This document shows positions 14,554 to 22,273 of a stretch of 64,000 nucleotides of DNA, in pieces. This DNA comes from a virus. A program made the translations under genes and the position numbers. Position 1 is the stretch's first letter. Every line of letters starts with the position of its first letter. The notes beneath the pieces are model-generated. The model searched no databases. It worked only from the letters and a program-made list of their open reading frames with translations, and was not told the origin of the DNA. The DNA is taken from positions 1 to 64,000 of the IMG/VR virus record IMGVR_UViG_3300042878_000903; one strand, 5' to 3'.

Positions 14554-15554
14554 TAGTCGCCCCAAATGGCCGCAGAGCAGCTTCTACACATATTAGAGTA
14601 GCTATTTTCAACCATGTCAGACCTATTTTTGCTATGCCATATTTCTTTTATTGAAGTATTAAATGCATTTCCATATACCGTTTCAAAATCATAATCAGCG
14701 CAGCATATAAATAGATCTCCATTGGGGTTTATATGTATCCACTCATTAGTTCTACTTCTTACCTCTATGCCACCAGAGCAGCCTATAACACGACTACCCT
14801 TTGGCATTAAATATTTTTCTATAGCTGGACCTTGAGTCATTATTTTATATGTTTCTAAATGCGCTGCCCTATCATATAAATGATTAGCTGTACTTATGCT
14901 CAGGCTAGGGAACATTTCTTTAAATCGGTCATGCTCTTTTTTTAAATCTCCTGTTTGAACATCTAAATCTAATTTTGGTGCATTTTCAAGAAGATCTAGC
15001 CAGCCACCATTTTTAGTTAAAGATAAATCGTTAATGCCATTAATCATCAAATGAATAAAGATTGGCTTATCTAACTTATTGTTTTCTTCTATAAAATACT
15101 TTACATTTTCTATAACTTTTGGAAATAGTTTTACATTCATTTTAACGTATTTAGACCAGGTATCGGCTTCAGATGATGGAATGTTTAATAATATTCCATC
15201 AATAGAATCCCTGTGCTTTATTAAAATCTCTGTTTTAGATTTAGTTAAATTAACTCCATTAGTGAGTATATTTGTTCTAAAATTATATTTTGAATATAGA
15301 TCCATCATGGCATCAAATTCTTTATATAAAAGAACTTCGTTGTAATTAGCTGAATATACCATTTTTAATTCTGGATCTACAAAATCACCTTTGCCATCAG
15401 TTAATTGAATAAATATATTTTCTATTTCTGACAGAGGCATATCTCTTATTGCAGATTTTGGATTACCTGCATATGCAACTGGACAAAACCAGCATGCTGA
15501 ATTACACAGCCCGTTAACATCGAGCTGCACTGCCTTTATCATGTATTTATTCAT
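14553..15554 (-). CDS. Radical SAM protein with SPASM-like C-terminus, 333 aa
   Basis: The radical SAM [4Fe-4S] motif C-x3-C-x2-C is Cys17, Cys21 and Cys24. The C-terminal third has GCSGG, ICCADYD, YGN and a final CRSC, the cysteine pattern of SPASM/twitch domains that bind auxiliary clusters. Such enzymes modify peptides, proteins or sugars using a 5'-deoxyadenosyl radical. Substrate unknown. Downstream Cys-rich mini-proteins are coupled to it, upstream is a 40-aa Cys protein. A peptide-modifying role is possible but unproven. Confidence 0.88.
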   Translation of the reverse strand: MNKYMIKAVQLDVNGLCNSACWFCPVAYAGNPKSAIRDMPLSEIENIFIQLTDGKGDFVDPELKMVYSANYNEVLLYKEFDAMMDLYSKYNFRTNILTNGVNLTKSKTEILIKHRDSIDGILLNIPSSEADTWSKYVKMNVKLFPKVIENVKYFIEENNKLDKPIFIHLMINGINDLSLTKNGGWLDLLENAPKLDLDVQTGDLKKEHDRFKEMFPSLSISTANHLYDRAAHLETYKIMTQGPAIEKYLMPKGSRVIGCSGGIEVRSRTNEWIHINPNGDLFICCADYDFETVYGNAFNTSIKEIWHSKNRSDMVENSYSNMCRSCSAAIWGD

Positions 15555-15676
15555 TACACCTTATACAATTCTTGATAACAATCTGCACACATATCTATTA
15601 TGCCAGACTCAGGTAAACTTCCTATTCTGGATGCCTTACCCTTACAATCTTTTATTTCACATAGCCCATTAAGCAT
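15554..15676 (-). CDS. Small Cys-containing protein, 40 aa
   Basis: Has C-x4-C near the start and CADC near the end, a zinc-knuckle-like spacing. Its stop overlaps the radical SAM start as TAATG, so it is probably co-translated with it. Confidence 0.6.
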   Translation of the reverse strand: MLNGLCEIKDCKGKASRIGSLPESGIIDMCADCYQELYKV

Positions 15677-15679
15677 ATA

Positions 15680-15898
15680 TTATTTTAATTTACTCCCAAA
15701 CTTGGCCCATGCTCTTTCATGAATGAAGTATCCCACTATTTCACATGCAGTGTACACAATTGCAAATGCTCCAGCATACTCCCAGTGGGCTTCTCCAGTT
15801 ATAATTTTTTCAAAAGAATACACCATCGTGCTAACAAATCCAATATGGACGGCTGGCCATGTAATTGATTTGTATAAACTTCTTTTATTTGATTCCAT
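15680..15898 (-). CDS. DUF2061-like membrane protein, 72 aa
   Basis: Two hydrophobic segments, with the characteristic start (RSLYKSITWPAVH) and end (YFIHERAW) of DUF2061 small membrane proteins. Role unknown. A second, diverged copy lies at 27253-27456. Preceded by a GGAGA ribosome-binding site inside the end of the flavin monooxygenase gene. Confidence 0.78.
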   Translation of the reverse strand: MESNKRSLYKSITWPAVHIGFVSTMVYSFEKIITGEAHWEYAGAFAIVYTACEIVGYFIHERAWAKFGSKLK

Positions 15899-16682
15899 TT
15901 TGTTCTCCTATCATTTCTTTTATTAAATAATGTATTGATGAGACATTACTATCCTCTGGATGAGGACTAACTAATAAATCAGTTGCTCCTAATTTCTTTA
16001 AATCAATCAACTGTTTTTTAACACTATCTTTATTCCCGTATATTGTCCATCTATCAGAACCTAGACTTCTGGACATCATATCCTTTATTTCTGATTCTGA
16101 TTCATTTATAATGATACTAAATGAAAGCATTTGTTTTTTATTTTTAATAAAATTTGGATCCTCATAAGATTGCTTATGCATGTTTAGCATTGCAAGGTGT
16201 GTAGCATTATACTTTTCGGCCATTAGCCTTGTTTCGTTGGAATGCCCGCCCATAACTATTTCTGATACTGTATTGCCAGCTAGAGTATTAAATTTTAAAA
16301 TCCATTCATCTGTATATTTTAATCTTTTTTCTGGAGTATTTAGATCTTTACCAAACCAGATTATGTCTTCTACCGAAGTCTCTTCTTCGTGCAAATCTCC
16401 AGATACAATGTTAAGCATAAGTCTGTCTGGGGATATATTATAAAAAGCTTTGCATATCATTGCACAATATTCTGGGCTAATGGCGTATGTTCTAATTGCA
16501 GGCATGTACTTAAATTTATGGCCTTTATCTAAGACTCTAGCGGCTTTAATCCAATTATCATCAATTTTTGAATGATACACAAGAAGAATGGACTCGTACC
16601 CAAACTCATCAACTATATTGGAAATTGTATTGAGATGGTCAATGCTAGTATCTCCGCCTCTTTCCATCCAATGAAATCTCAT
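15885..16682 (-). CDS. SsuD/luciferase-like flavin monooxygenase, 265 aa
   Basis: Luciferase-like TIM barrel. The segments KFKYMPAIRTYAISP and RLMLNIVSGDLHEEE align by eye with alkanesulfonate monooxygenase SsuD, which uses FMNH2 and O2 to release sulfite from sulfonates. At 265 aa it is about 100 residues shorter than SsuD, so substrate and activity may differ. The ATG is six bases after a -10 hexamer, predicting a leaderless transcript. Heads a unit with DUF2061, the 40-aa Cys protein and radical SAM genes. Confidence 0.82.
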   Translation of the reverse strand: MRFHWMERGGDTSIDHLNTISNIVDEFGYESILLVYHSKIDDNWIKAARVLDKGHKFKYMPAIRTYAISPEYCAMICKAFYNISPDRLMLNIVSGDLHEEETSVEDIIWFGKDLNTPEKRLKYTDEWILKFNTLAGNTVSEIVMGGHSNETRLMAEKYNATHLAMLNMHKQSYEDPNFIKNKKQMLSFSIIINESESEIKDMMSRSLGSDRWTIYGNKDSVKKQLIDLKKLGATDLLVSPHPEDSNVSSIHYLIKEMIGEQNGIK

Positions 16683-16688
16683 ATGTTA

Positions 16689-16717
16689 ATTCTATCATTT
16701 AAATGATAAAGGGGCAA
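16689..16717 (-). promoter_or_regulatory. Leaderless promoter overlapping a terminator
   Basis: On the - strand: TTGCCC (16717-16712), 17 bases, TGA-TAGAAT (-10 at 16694-16689), six bases, ATG at 16682. The -35 lies in the 3' arm of the terminator hairpin at 16708-16737. Confidence 0.65.
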
Positions 16718-16737
16718 GGCCTAAGCCCTGCCCCTTT
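16708..16737 (-). terminator. Strong terminator hairpin after the secreted protein gene
   Basis: A 13-bp stem with one G-U pair, AAAGGGGCA-core, and a 4-base loop, ending in TTT. It follows the stop at 16749 on the - strand by 11 bases. Confidence 0.85.
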
Positions 16738-16748
16738 AATTAAATTAA

Positions 16749-17771
16749 TTACTTAATCCAATTTACCTTTAGCTTAGGAAACTTTGCGTTCCACTTTTTA
16801 GCCAAAGCATTGAACTTTGTCTTTAGATCTGCAATAGTCTTCTTTAGGGCTTCGTTCTCTGCCTTTAAAGTTGCTGTTGCTGAATCTGATGAAGTCTTTG
16901 CATCTGCAAGTGCCTTATCTGATGCAATCTTATCTGCTGCACGAGCCGCTCTTTCTGCTGCCAACGCTGCGTTAACTACCGCAAGCTCTGATACAACATC
17001 ACGTACTACAATTGTAGCGCTTACAGAACCGATTGGTGCTGCTAAACCTGTTACGGCTGTTGCTACTGTTGCATATGCAACTACTGTTACTGAACCAGTA
17101 GCAGGCATTGTTACTGTCTGCTCTTTTGTTCCAAGTGTCGCTGTTGTTGAGTCAGTTGTTAGCGCTGTTGATAGTGCTGTTCCAGAGCTTGAAACTAAAG
17201 TATTAATTGTGGCTCCACTCTTTAGATTTCCGAATACATCGTATCCAGATACCTTAAGAACTTGTGATGTACCTGCTGCTGCTGATGCTGGAGCAGACAA
17301 AGTAATTGAGTTCAAAGCACCTGCGGTACCTTGTACATAATAAACTGTTGTTGTTCCTGCACGAGTAATAGATACTGAACCTACTGCTGTACTTTTAGTA
17401 TATACATAAAAGTCTGCTGCTGTTCCAGTTCCTGTCGCAATTGACAGTGTTGATGTTCCAGAAGATGCTGTTACTGCTGTCGCAGTAGTTGCAAGTGCTG
17501 GCACAAGAGTTGCATTTACTGCAACTGCTGTTACTACAGTTCCAGTGTCTACACCAGTAACTGCAATTTTCAACGCATCTGCTGCGTCGATGCTGTTATC
17601 TGCTGGCACTGGTAGTGATACAGGTGTTGTTACAACTGTTCCACCCGTTGCTGCAGATCCCGCCACTGTTAGTGTGACAGTTCCAGCGTTAGCGTTAGCT
17701 GCTGGCGTTACAAGCATTGTGCTAGTCAGGGCTGCAGCGATGATTAGCGATATTTTCTTAAATGAGTTCAT
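16749..17771 (-). CDS. Secreted Ala/Thr/Val-rich protein with C-terminal coiled coil, 340 aa
   Basis: A clear signal peptide (KK, hydrophobic stretch, cleavage near ANANAG) is followed by about 220 residues of Ser/Thr/Ala/Val-rich beta sequence, probably Ig-like sandwiches, then a heptad-like Ala/Glu/Lys helix (residues 265-320) ending KLKVNWIK. No catalytic motif. It resembles host-type exported proteins more than virion parts, so it may act at the surface of the infected cell. Its leader carries a hairpin and an inverted repeat, and the gene ends at a strong terminator, so it is monocistronic. Confidence 0.75.
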   Translation of the reverse strand: MNSFKKISLIIAAALTSTMLVTPAANANAGTVTLTVAGSAATGGTVVTTPVSLPVPADNSIDAADALKIAVTGVDTGTVVTAVAVNATLVPALATTATAVTASSGTSTLSIATGTGTAADFYVYTKSTAVGSVSITRAGTTTVYYVQGTAGALNSITLSAPASAAAGTSQVLKVSGYDVFGNLKSGATINTLVSSSGTALSTALTTDSTTATLGTKEQTVTMPATGSVTVVAYATVATAVTGLAAPIGSVSATIVVRDVVSELAVVNAALAAERAARAADKIASDKALADAKTSSDSATATLKAENEALKKTIADLKTKFNALAKKWNAKFPKLKVNWIK

Positions 17772-17793
17772 TTAATTTATTCTCCTTATTTCC

Positions 17794-17833
17794 TCTGTAT
17801 TATTTAAATACAGAATTTTGTGACATGTTCACA
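17794..17833 (-). promoter_or_regulatory. 5' leader hairpin and inverted repeat before the secreted protein
   Basis: An 8-bp perfect hairpin (TCTGTATT/AATACAGA, 17794-17814) lies just upstream of the AAGGAG ribosome-binding site, and TGTGA-ACATG-TCACA (17819-17833) lies upstream of that. A -35/-10 pair is not clear. Confidence 0.5.
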
Positions 17834-17869
17834 CTATGTAAGACGTTTTTCTTTATCAAATGTCGCTGT

Positions 17870-18070
17870 TTAGTGTAATTCATGTAGTTTTACGTGGAAT
17901 GAGCATGGATCTCCACCCTCTTCCCAATCAATCATTTCGGCATCTGATAATGGAGGGCCTTCGTGTGTATCGCAAAATACGTCCGATACCCATCCTCGAT
18001 CATAACCATTCTTCAGCCATATTTGAAACTCTAAATGGCTAGAATCTTCCGAATCAAACTCTAAATCCAT
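17870..18070 (-). CDS. Conserved-type actinophage small protein, 66 aa
   Basis: Acidic; the segment YDRGWVSDVFCDTHEGPP...DWEEGGDPC is a pattern I recall from hypothetical proteins of actinobacteria and their phages. Cys and His could bind metal. Overlaps the end of the thioredoxin gene by 10 bases, so co-translated with it. Confidence 0.68.
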   Translation of the reverse strand: MDLEFDSEDSSHLEFQIWLKNGYDRGWVSDVFCDTHEGPPLSDAEMIDWEEGGDPCSFHVKLHELH

Positions 18071-18363
18071 TCTGATAACTCCTCAAGTAACACGTGCTTT
18101 GGCTTTGCTCCTGTTATTGTCTTGACTGGTTTACCATAACTAAATAGTATCATGGTTGGGATAGTCTTTATGTCAAATTCATCTGATTTCAATGGATTCT
18201 CATCAACATTTAACTTTCCAACCCAGAGCCCGCACTCATTTGATATCTCATCTAGTATTGGAGATACTTTTTTGCAAGGACCACACCATTCAGCCCAAAA
18301 GTCGATAAGGATTAAATTGTGGGCTTTAAGAACCTTATCAAAACTTTCGTCTGTTACTATCAT
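18061..18363 (-). CDS. trxA: Thioredoxin, 100 aa
   Basis: Disulfide reductase with the WCGPC active site (Cys27 and Cys30) and a cis-Pro in IKTIPTMILF. Standard single-domain length. It could reduce ribonucleotide reductase, the phage glutathione-peroxidase-like enzyme or host proteins; some phages use thioredoxin as a polymerase clamp, but no such link is seen here. Four-base overlap with the 68-aa gene upstream. Confidence 0.95.
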   Translation of the reverse strand: MIVTDESFDKVLKAHNLILIDFWAEWCGPCKKVSPILDEISNECGLWVGKLNVDENPLKSDEFDIKTIPTMILFSYGKPVKTITGAKPKHVLLEELSEWI

Positions 18364-18566
18364 TTGTCTTTAAGTTCCTCTGCTGCTGCGTTAAATCTAT
18401 TCATGAAGTCTTGTATTACGAACAGGGTTGTTTCGTGTGCATTTTTTGACATTGCACTAAAGGCTTGTTCGTTCTTTTCATCATCAGGCATTGCTGAGAC
18501 CCATTTTTTATATAGGCCCTCAGCAACCTCCCCGACAATTTCATCCATTACTGTTAATTCAGCCAT
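18360..18566 (-). CDS. Helical hypothetical protein, 68 aa
   Basis: The ATG at 18566 is chosen over an upstream one because it forms an 8-base overlap with the protease stop. Acidic, probably all-helical. Lies between protease and thioredoxin genes in the same transcript. No family recognised. Confidence 0.62.
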   Translation of the reverse strand: MAELTVMDEIVGEVAEGLYKKWVSAMPDDEKNEQAFSAMSKNAHETTLFVIQDFMNRFNAAAEELKDK

Positions 18567-19734
18567 TAAGCTTTGCCAGCCAAAGTGCTTTGGTTGCAGC
18601 AAGTTTATCCTGTGCAATTTTTAGTTCATTCTGATATTGTGTTTCTGCTGCAGCAATTGCTGCATTGACCTCAGATTGTAATTTTGCTTTTGCTGCTGCT
18701 TTTGCTGCTGCATCGGCTGCTGCTTTTGCTGCTGCATCGGCTGCTGCTTTTGCTGCTGCATCGGCTGCTGCTTTTGCTGCTGCATCGGCTGCTGAAGTAT
18801 TAATTGGTGTTGCAAGTATTGTGGATACAGAAGAGGTAATCCTTTTCTTAAAAGATCCTTGTCTTCCAGAAGTATTAGCAGCATTTGCCTTCATTATTTC
18901 AATTAGCTCACTGCCAGATTTACCAGTACTTACAGATAAAGATATATAAGTTGCTGCTGCAACCTGTGTAGCAGAAGAAGTTCCAGCGATATTCTTAGTA
19001 ATGTTTCCTGGCCCAACTGCAGGCATATTGCCTAGAGCAAAGAAATCTAATAGCGCAGAATCGTTATTACTATAAGAAGTAATCTCACCAATTTGATCTA
19101 CTGCACCTACAGATACTACATCTGGGATACATGATGGCCAATCAATTCTTGAGTAACTACGTGCATTACCTACTGCAGAAAATACTGGAATAGACATTGC
19201 ATTTAAAGATTGAACTGCTGTTATTGTTCTTGGGAATGTTGGGCAGTATTGTGTTCCAGCCTGACCAAGCATACCGCTACTTCCTTGTGAAATAGAAACT
19301 GCTTTTACATTATATCTAGCAGCATTTTCCTGTAACCAAAATAGCGCTGCTGAAATTGTTGATTCACCAGTTGGCTTTCTCAGACCTTCTGGAGTATTTG
19401 CAATAATTTTAATAAAAAGAACTTTTAGATTGGGATTATATTGAACTGCAGTGCTAGCCATAAGTGTTCCATGGTCAAACCCATTTTTAGTAATTAAGTT
19501 TGATGGCATAGAAGCAGCTCCGCTGCCTTCTTGAAAATTAGTTCCGTTTGGACATAAAGCGTATTCTAGGATACAAACTTCTCCTACGATCTTACCTTGA
19601 AGACCTGGAATTGATGTATCGATTGCTGTGTCTAGGATTGCTAGAACTGGTGCGTTTGCACCAGATGCCTGTGAAATTGCTACAGGAGATAGAAGTGATA
19701 AAGTAAGTACCGCCGTTATTAGTTTATTTTTCAT
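18559..19734 (-). CDS. Secreted subtilisin-like protease (S8) with Ala-rich helical tail, 391 aa
   Basis: A signal peptide (residues 1-25) precedes a subtilase domain with the catalytic Asp (LAILDTAID), His (FDHGTLMAS, DHGT in place of GHGT) and Ser (AGTSSATQVAA). After about residue 305 comes an Ala/Asp/Lys repeat of 8 residues repeated four times, then a coiled coil to the end. The repeat may form a rigid surface stalk. A secreted protease is unusual for a phage; processing surface proteins or recycling peptides are guesses. The ATG is six bases after TATAAT, giving a leaderless transcript. Confidence 0.88.
   Translation of the reverse strand: MKNKLITAVLTLSLLSPVAISQASGANAPVLAILDTAIDTSIPGLQGKIVGEVCILEYALCPNGTNFQEGSGAASMPSNLITKNGFDHGTLMASTAVQYNPNLKVLFIKIIANTPEGLRKPTGESTISAALFWLQENAARYNVKAVSISQGSSGMLGQAGTQYCPTFPRTITAVQSLNAMSIPVFSAVGNARSYSRIDWPSCIPDVVSVGAVDQIGEITSYSNNDSALLDFFALGNMPAVGPGNITKNIAGTSSATQVAAATYISLSVSTGKSGSELIEIMKANAANTSGRQGSFKKRITSSVSTILATPINTSAADAAAKAAADAAAKAAADAAAKAAADAAAKAAAKAKLQSEVNAAIAAAETQYQNELKIAQDKLAATKALWLAKLNG
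18693..18792 (-). repeat. 24-bp tandem repeat inside the protease gene
   Basis: The hexamer CATCGG recurs at 18711, 18735, 18759 and 18783, exactly 24 bases apart, within near-identical GCT-rich units. Each unit encodes eight residues (Ala-rich with one Asp and one Lys). Copy number could vary by slippage. Confidence 0.85.
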
Positions 19735-19740
19735 ATCTTA

Positions 19741-19768
19741 ATTATACTAAATAAAAGCTGATTGTCAA
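19741..19768 (-). promoter_or_regulatory. Leaderless consensus promoter of the protease operon
   Basis: On the - strand: TTGACA (19768-19763), 16 bases, TATAAT (19746-19741), six bases, ATG at 19734. The -35 overlaps the stop of the 51-aa gene. Confidence 0.88.
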
Positions 19769-19920
19769 GACTTGTCTTTGTACCATTTCCCAGCGTCTAA
19801 ATCGGACTTTTTATTGTTTTTGTCCATAATATCGTTAACTAATGATATTAGGGTTTGTGTCATTATGCTTAGTTCGTCTATTCTAGATTCTAAATCTTTG
19901 ATTTTTTTAGATTTCCTCAT
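19765..19920 (-). CDS. Small coiled-coil protein, 51 aa
   Basis: Basic start (MRKSKKIKDL), then heptad-like Leu/Ile positions through residue 32. Overlaps the end of the 123-aa gene upstream. Likely an oligomerising peptide of unknown role. Confidence 0.55.
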   Translation of the reverse strand: MRKSKKIKDLESRIDELSIMTQTLISLVNDIMDKNNKKSDLDAGKWYKDKS

Positions 19921-20278
19921 GATTAGCCTTATCTATTGGTGTTGGTGCGGTTGCAAAGCTACCGCACATTAGACATTCCATGTCTAAAAAGTAATTGGAT
20001 ATTTCATAGTCTACAAATGTAACTTTAAGTAGCCAAACTTGTGACCCGCATGGGCAAACATGTGTCGGTGTGCCTCTTAGATCCATTGCCTTATCATAAT
20101 CAACGGGTGGGATATATCTTGGATCTTTTTTTTCTATTTCGCTTATAGCATCTTGCACTGCTTCTTCATATTTATCTATGTAGTATATGCCAACCTTGAA
20201 CCTTCTTGCAAAGATTCTTAGAAAAAAACTCAATAAAATGATTGATATGGTAGCCGATATTATGAGAGCAATCTTCAT
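19907..20278 (-). CDS. Membrane-anchored zinc-ribbon protein, 123 aa
   Basis: The ATG at 20278 is chosen because it lies six bases after TATAAT and avoids a 37-base overlap with the upstream gene. An N-terminal hydrophobic helix (residues 3-24) is followed by a soluble domain with CPCG and CLMCG, a zinc ribbon. Predicted to face the cytoplasm or be tail-anchored; partner unknown. Confidence 0.65.
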   Translation of the reverse strand: MKIALIISATISIILLSFFLRIFARRFKVGIYYIDKYEEAVQDAISEIEKKDPRYIPPVDYDKAMDLRGTPTHVCPCGSQVWLLKVTFVDYEISNYFLDMECLMCGSFATAPTPIDKANHEEI

Positions 20279-20284
20279 ATTATT

Positions 20285-20313
20285 ATTATACCTTAAACCT
20301 GAATGTATGTATA
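20285..20313 (-). promoter_or_regulatory. Leaderless promoter
   Basis: On the - strand: TATACA (20313-20308), 17 bases, TATAAT (20290-20285), six bases, ATG at 20278. The -35 is weak. The promoter overlaps the end of the Ntn-hydrolase gene. Confidence 0.65.
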
Positions 20314-20856
20314 GGGTCCTGCTACGCACATATTAAACTCAGTTGCCGCTTCTAAAGCAGCCTTAAGTCTAAGTCTAGGGTTTCTTTGTTTTTTTGTTGC
20401 ATGCAAGGCTCCTAGTGCTAATGCACCGCCACTTCCTTCTGCCATGTAGTTTACAACATTTTCTCCTACATGAAAGTCTTCATCAATTGTAAAAAGTCTG
20501 CCGCATACGCCAACCATAAAGACTCCTCCGCTGTCTCCATCATTTTCGCTAGATGTACCATAGCTTCCGTAGCCATTTTCCTTAAAAGCGTCTTTAACAG
20601 AATCAATAAACTTAGTTCTCATAAATTTGTCTAATCCAGAATTAGTTTTTGTTGGAGTATATTTTGGTGGGGCCCATGAGTATTGAAGTATCTGACCCAT
20701 TCTAAATGAATCAGTAAATGCTATTCCGTATTGCCCCACCTTAAAACACTTTGGCTCTCTTCTGGAAATAATTACTCCGCTTTTATCATCTGATGCGGCA
20801 TGATCGGAAGCCATATATACGGTTCCGTTTTGGGCAATAGCTACTATACAGGTCAT
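20293..20856 (-). CDS. Proteasome-like Ntn hydrolase, 187 aa
   Basis: After Met removal, the N-terminal Thr of MTCIVAIA would be the nucleophile, as in HslV and proteasome beta subunits, with Asp17 (MASD) and a Lys near mature position 35. The C-terminal half has the GSGGALALGAL segment seen in HslV-type proteins (GSGG.yAl.AA). No partner ATPase (HslU) is seen in the window. It may degrade or process proteins alone, or be used in head maturation. The ATG is six bases after a -10 hexamer. Confidence 0.82.
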   Translation of the reverse strand: MTCIVAIAQNGTVYMASDHAASDDKSGVIISRREPKCFKVGQYGIAFTDSFRMGQILQYSWAPPKYTPTKTNSGLDKFMRTKFIDSVKDAFKENGYGSYGTSSENDGDSGGVFMVGVCGRLFTIDEDFHVGENVVNYMAEGSGGALALGALHATKKQRNPRLRLKAALEAATEFNMCVAGPYTYIQV

Positions 20857-20862
20857 GTTTTT

Positions 20863-20891
20863 AGTATACTATTTTTAAAATTATTTGTCTA
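20863..20891 (-). promoter_or_regulatory. Leaderless promoter of the Ntn-hydrolase gene
   Basis: On the - strand: TAGACA (20891-20886), 17 bases, TATACT (20868-20863), six bases, ATG at 20856. Confidence 0.75.
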
Positions 20892-21207
20892 TTTGGAGCG
20901 TATCATCAGCGTCAATATGGACGCCTATGTGCTCTAGTTTAAGCAATGACTCTTCTAGGTCAGATTTTACATGAATTAATTCTTGCAGGGCATCGTAGTA
21001 TTTTTGCTTCCACTCATCTAAATCTCTTTCTAGTTTATACAGTTTTATTTGTAAATCTTTGAGTTCAATTAAAAGGCCATCGTGTTGTTTTTCTGCTAAT
21101 CGAACTAATTCTTTTTTCTTTGCTTGCTTATAATTAAAGAATACGCCTATTAGTCCACTACAAAGTGCGGCAGACAGAGTTATTATTAATTGGGTAAGAT
21201 TAAACAT
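20881..21207 (-). CDS. Membrane-anchored coiled-coil protein, 108 aa
   Basis: One N-terminal membrane segment (residues 4-25), then a charged coiled coil to about residue 95. This layout resembles inner-membrane spanins or other lysis accessory proteins, but no partner is adjacent and spanins are not expected in a host with a single membrane. A TATAAT lies eight bases before the ATG, so the leader is at most a few bases. Confidence 0.6.
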   Translation of the reverse strand: MFNLTQLIITLSAALCSGLIGVFFNYKQAKKKELVRLAEKQHDGLLIELKDLQIKLYKLERDLDEWKQKYYDALQELIHVKSDLEESLLKLEHIGVHIDADDTLQIDK

Positions 21208-21234
21208 TATATCTAATTATACCCTAAAAAGTGT

Positions 21235-21471
21235 TTAAACTAACAGTTCTGCAGCCTTTATGTCTTCTCCAACATATCTTTTCTTAGATATATAATCTTT
21301 TACAATTTCGTGTCCGTGTTGTCTACCACACAAAATTATTGTCCATCTAGGTTCAAATTTATTGTTTATGCATGTCTCACACATAAGTAAATTTATTGCA
21401 AGCAAGCTGGATCTCTTTAGGTTTAAATTAGCCTTACTTTTATTGCAGCAATAGCATAATACTTTCTCCAT
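21235..21471 (-). CDS. Zinc-finger-like protein, 78 aa
   Basis: Begins with CYCC and has CETC about 25 residues later, consistent with one zinc site; later HGHE may add to it. Coupled to the 64-aa gene by a one-base stop/start overlap. Unknown function. Confidence 0.62.
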   Translation of the reverse strand: MEKVLCYCCNKSKANLNLKRSSLLAINLLMCETCINNKFEPRWTIILCGRQHGHEIVKDYISKKRYVGEDIKAAELLV

Positions 21472-21665
21472 TAATTTTCCTCCGTATTATTAATCCCAAT
21501 TTCATTTGAAATAATGAAATCGCTTGTATCAAAAAGCTCAACAACTTCTTCAAAACCATCGTGGTATCTTATAGAAGACATGTATGCCCCCTGTGATACT
21601 ATTACTCCATATCTTTGCTCAGGAATAATATAAACAATGGATGCAACATCACCCTGCTCTTCCAC
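21471..21665 (-). CDS. Hypothetical protein, 64 aa (GTG start)
   Basis: An ATG at 21698 is possible, but the GTG at 21665 has GGAGGGG seven bases upstream and reduces overlap with the 107-aa gene from 50 to 17 bases, so it is preferred. Acidic, beta-rich; the YGVIVSQGAYMSSIRYHDGFEEVVE segment is probably a small barrel-like domain. Family unknown. Confidence 0.6.
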   Translation of the reverse strand: MEEQGDVASIVYIIPEQRYGVIVSQGAYMSSIRYHDGFEEVVELFDTSDFIISNEIGINNTEEN

Positions 21666-21972
21666 CTGGTTTCCCCTCCAACTCGACTCGTACCCCATAT
21701 GATTCTAGGATCCTTTTAACCATTTCGATATAATCTATAACTCTCATTCTCATACTGCCATCGTACTGTGAAAAATTGTTTTCATATAATCTTATTGCTA
21801 AAAATTCAGGATACTTTACAATATCCATCTGTAAGTCGTGTGAAGGGCTTTTTAATTCTCTCACTTTTTTTGCCATTTCTTTTGTGTAAAAAACTGGCTT
21901 GTTGGCTTCTCCAGTCCATTCGTTAACGCCATACTGGAAATGATTTTTGTCTTTATCTATAAAGTTAGCCAT
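21649..21972 (-). CDS. Hypothetical protein, 107 aa
   Basis: Soluble, mixed alpha/beta, no recognised motif. Starts within the end of the WhiB gene (8-base overlap). Immediately downstream of a transcription factor, in one transcript with the three following small genes. Confidence 0.65.
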   Translation of the reverse strand: MANFIDKDKNHFQYGVNEWTGEANKPVFYTKEMAKKVRELKSPSHDLQMDIVKYPEFLAIRLYENNFSQYDGSMRMRVIDYIEMVKRILESYGVRVELEGKPGGRAG

Positions 21973-22273
21973 GTAGTCCCTTTATTTTTTTGTTTATTTC
22001 TTTTGTCTTATGTGCATTTTTTGATTTATCTGGTGTGCCAGAACTTAGATAAACTCCGCCCCAAACACCGTAATTATCTGACTCTACTCCATATTTATAG
22101 CACATGGCAATTACAGGACAAGACATGCATGCCTGATCAATACTTTTTGCTATGTTAATATCCGTTTCGTATGAATCAAAAAATAGGTTGGTGTCCATGC
22201 CAAGACATAGTGCTAGGTCTTGCCATTGAAGTAGGTCTTTATCTATTCCTAAATTATTTAAAATTTTTGACAT
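21965..22273 (-). CDS. WhiB-family iron-sulfur regulator, 102 aa
   Basis: WhiB proteins occur only in actinobacteria and their phages. They bind a [4Fe-4S] cluster and the sigma factor to change promoter choice or sense NO and redox state. The four cluster cysteines are Cys23, Cys49, Cys52 and Cys58 (CMSCPVIAMC), followed by the GVWGG turn at 69-73. The ATG at 22273 is preferred because an earlier one (22339) would overlap the previous gene by 86 bases. It is direct evidence for the host group and may redirect host sigma factor. Confidence 0.93.
   Translation of the reverse strand: MSKILNNLGIDKDLLQWQDLALCLGMDTNLFFDSYETDINIAKSIDQACMSCPVIAMCYKYGVESDNYGVWGGVYLSSGTPDKSKNAHKTKEINKKIKGLHG

Noticed and set aside
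14553-15554. Radical SAM plus Cys-rich peptides as a definite RiPP biosynthesis locus
   Set aside because: No leader-peptide pattern, RiPP recognition element, protease or transporter is visible; kept only as an open option.
18693-18792. Regular 24-bp repeats as a possible CRISPR array
   Set aside because: They are tandem without spacers and encode an in-frame Ala-rich repeat of the subtilase.
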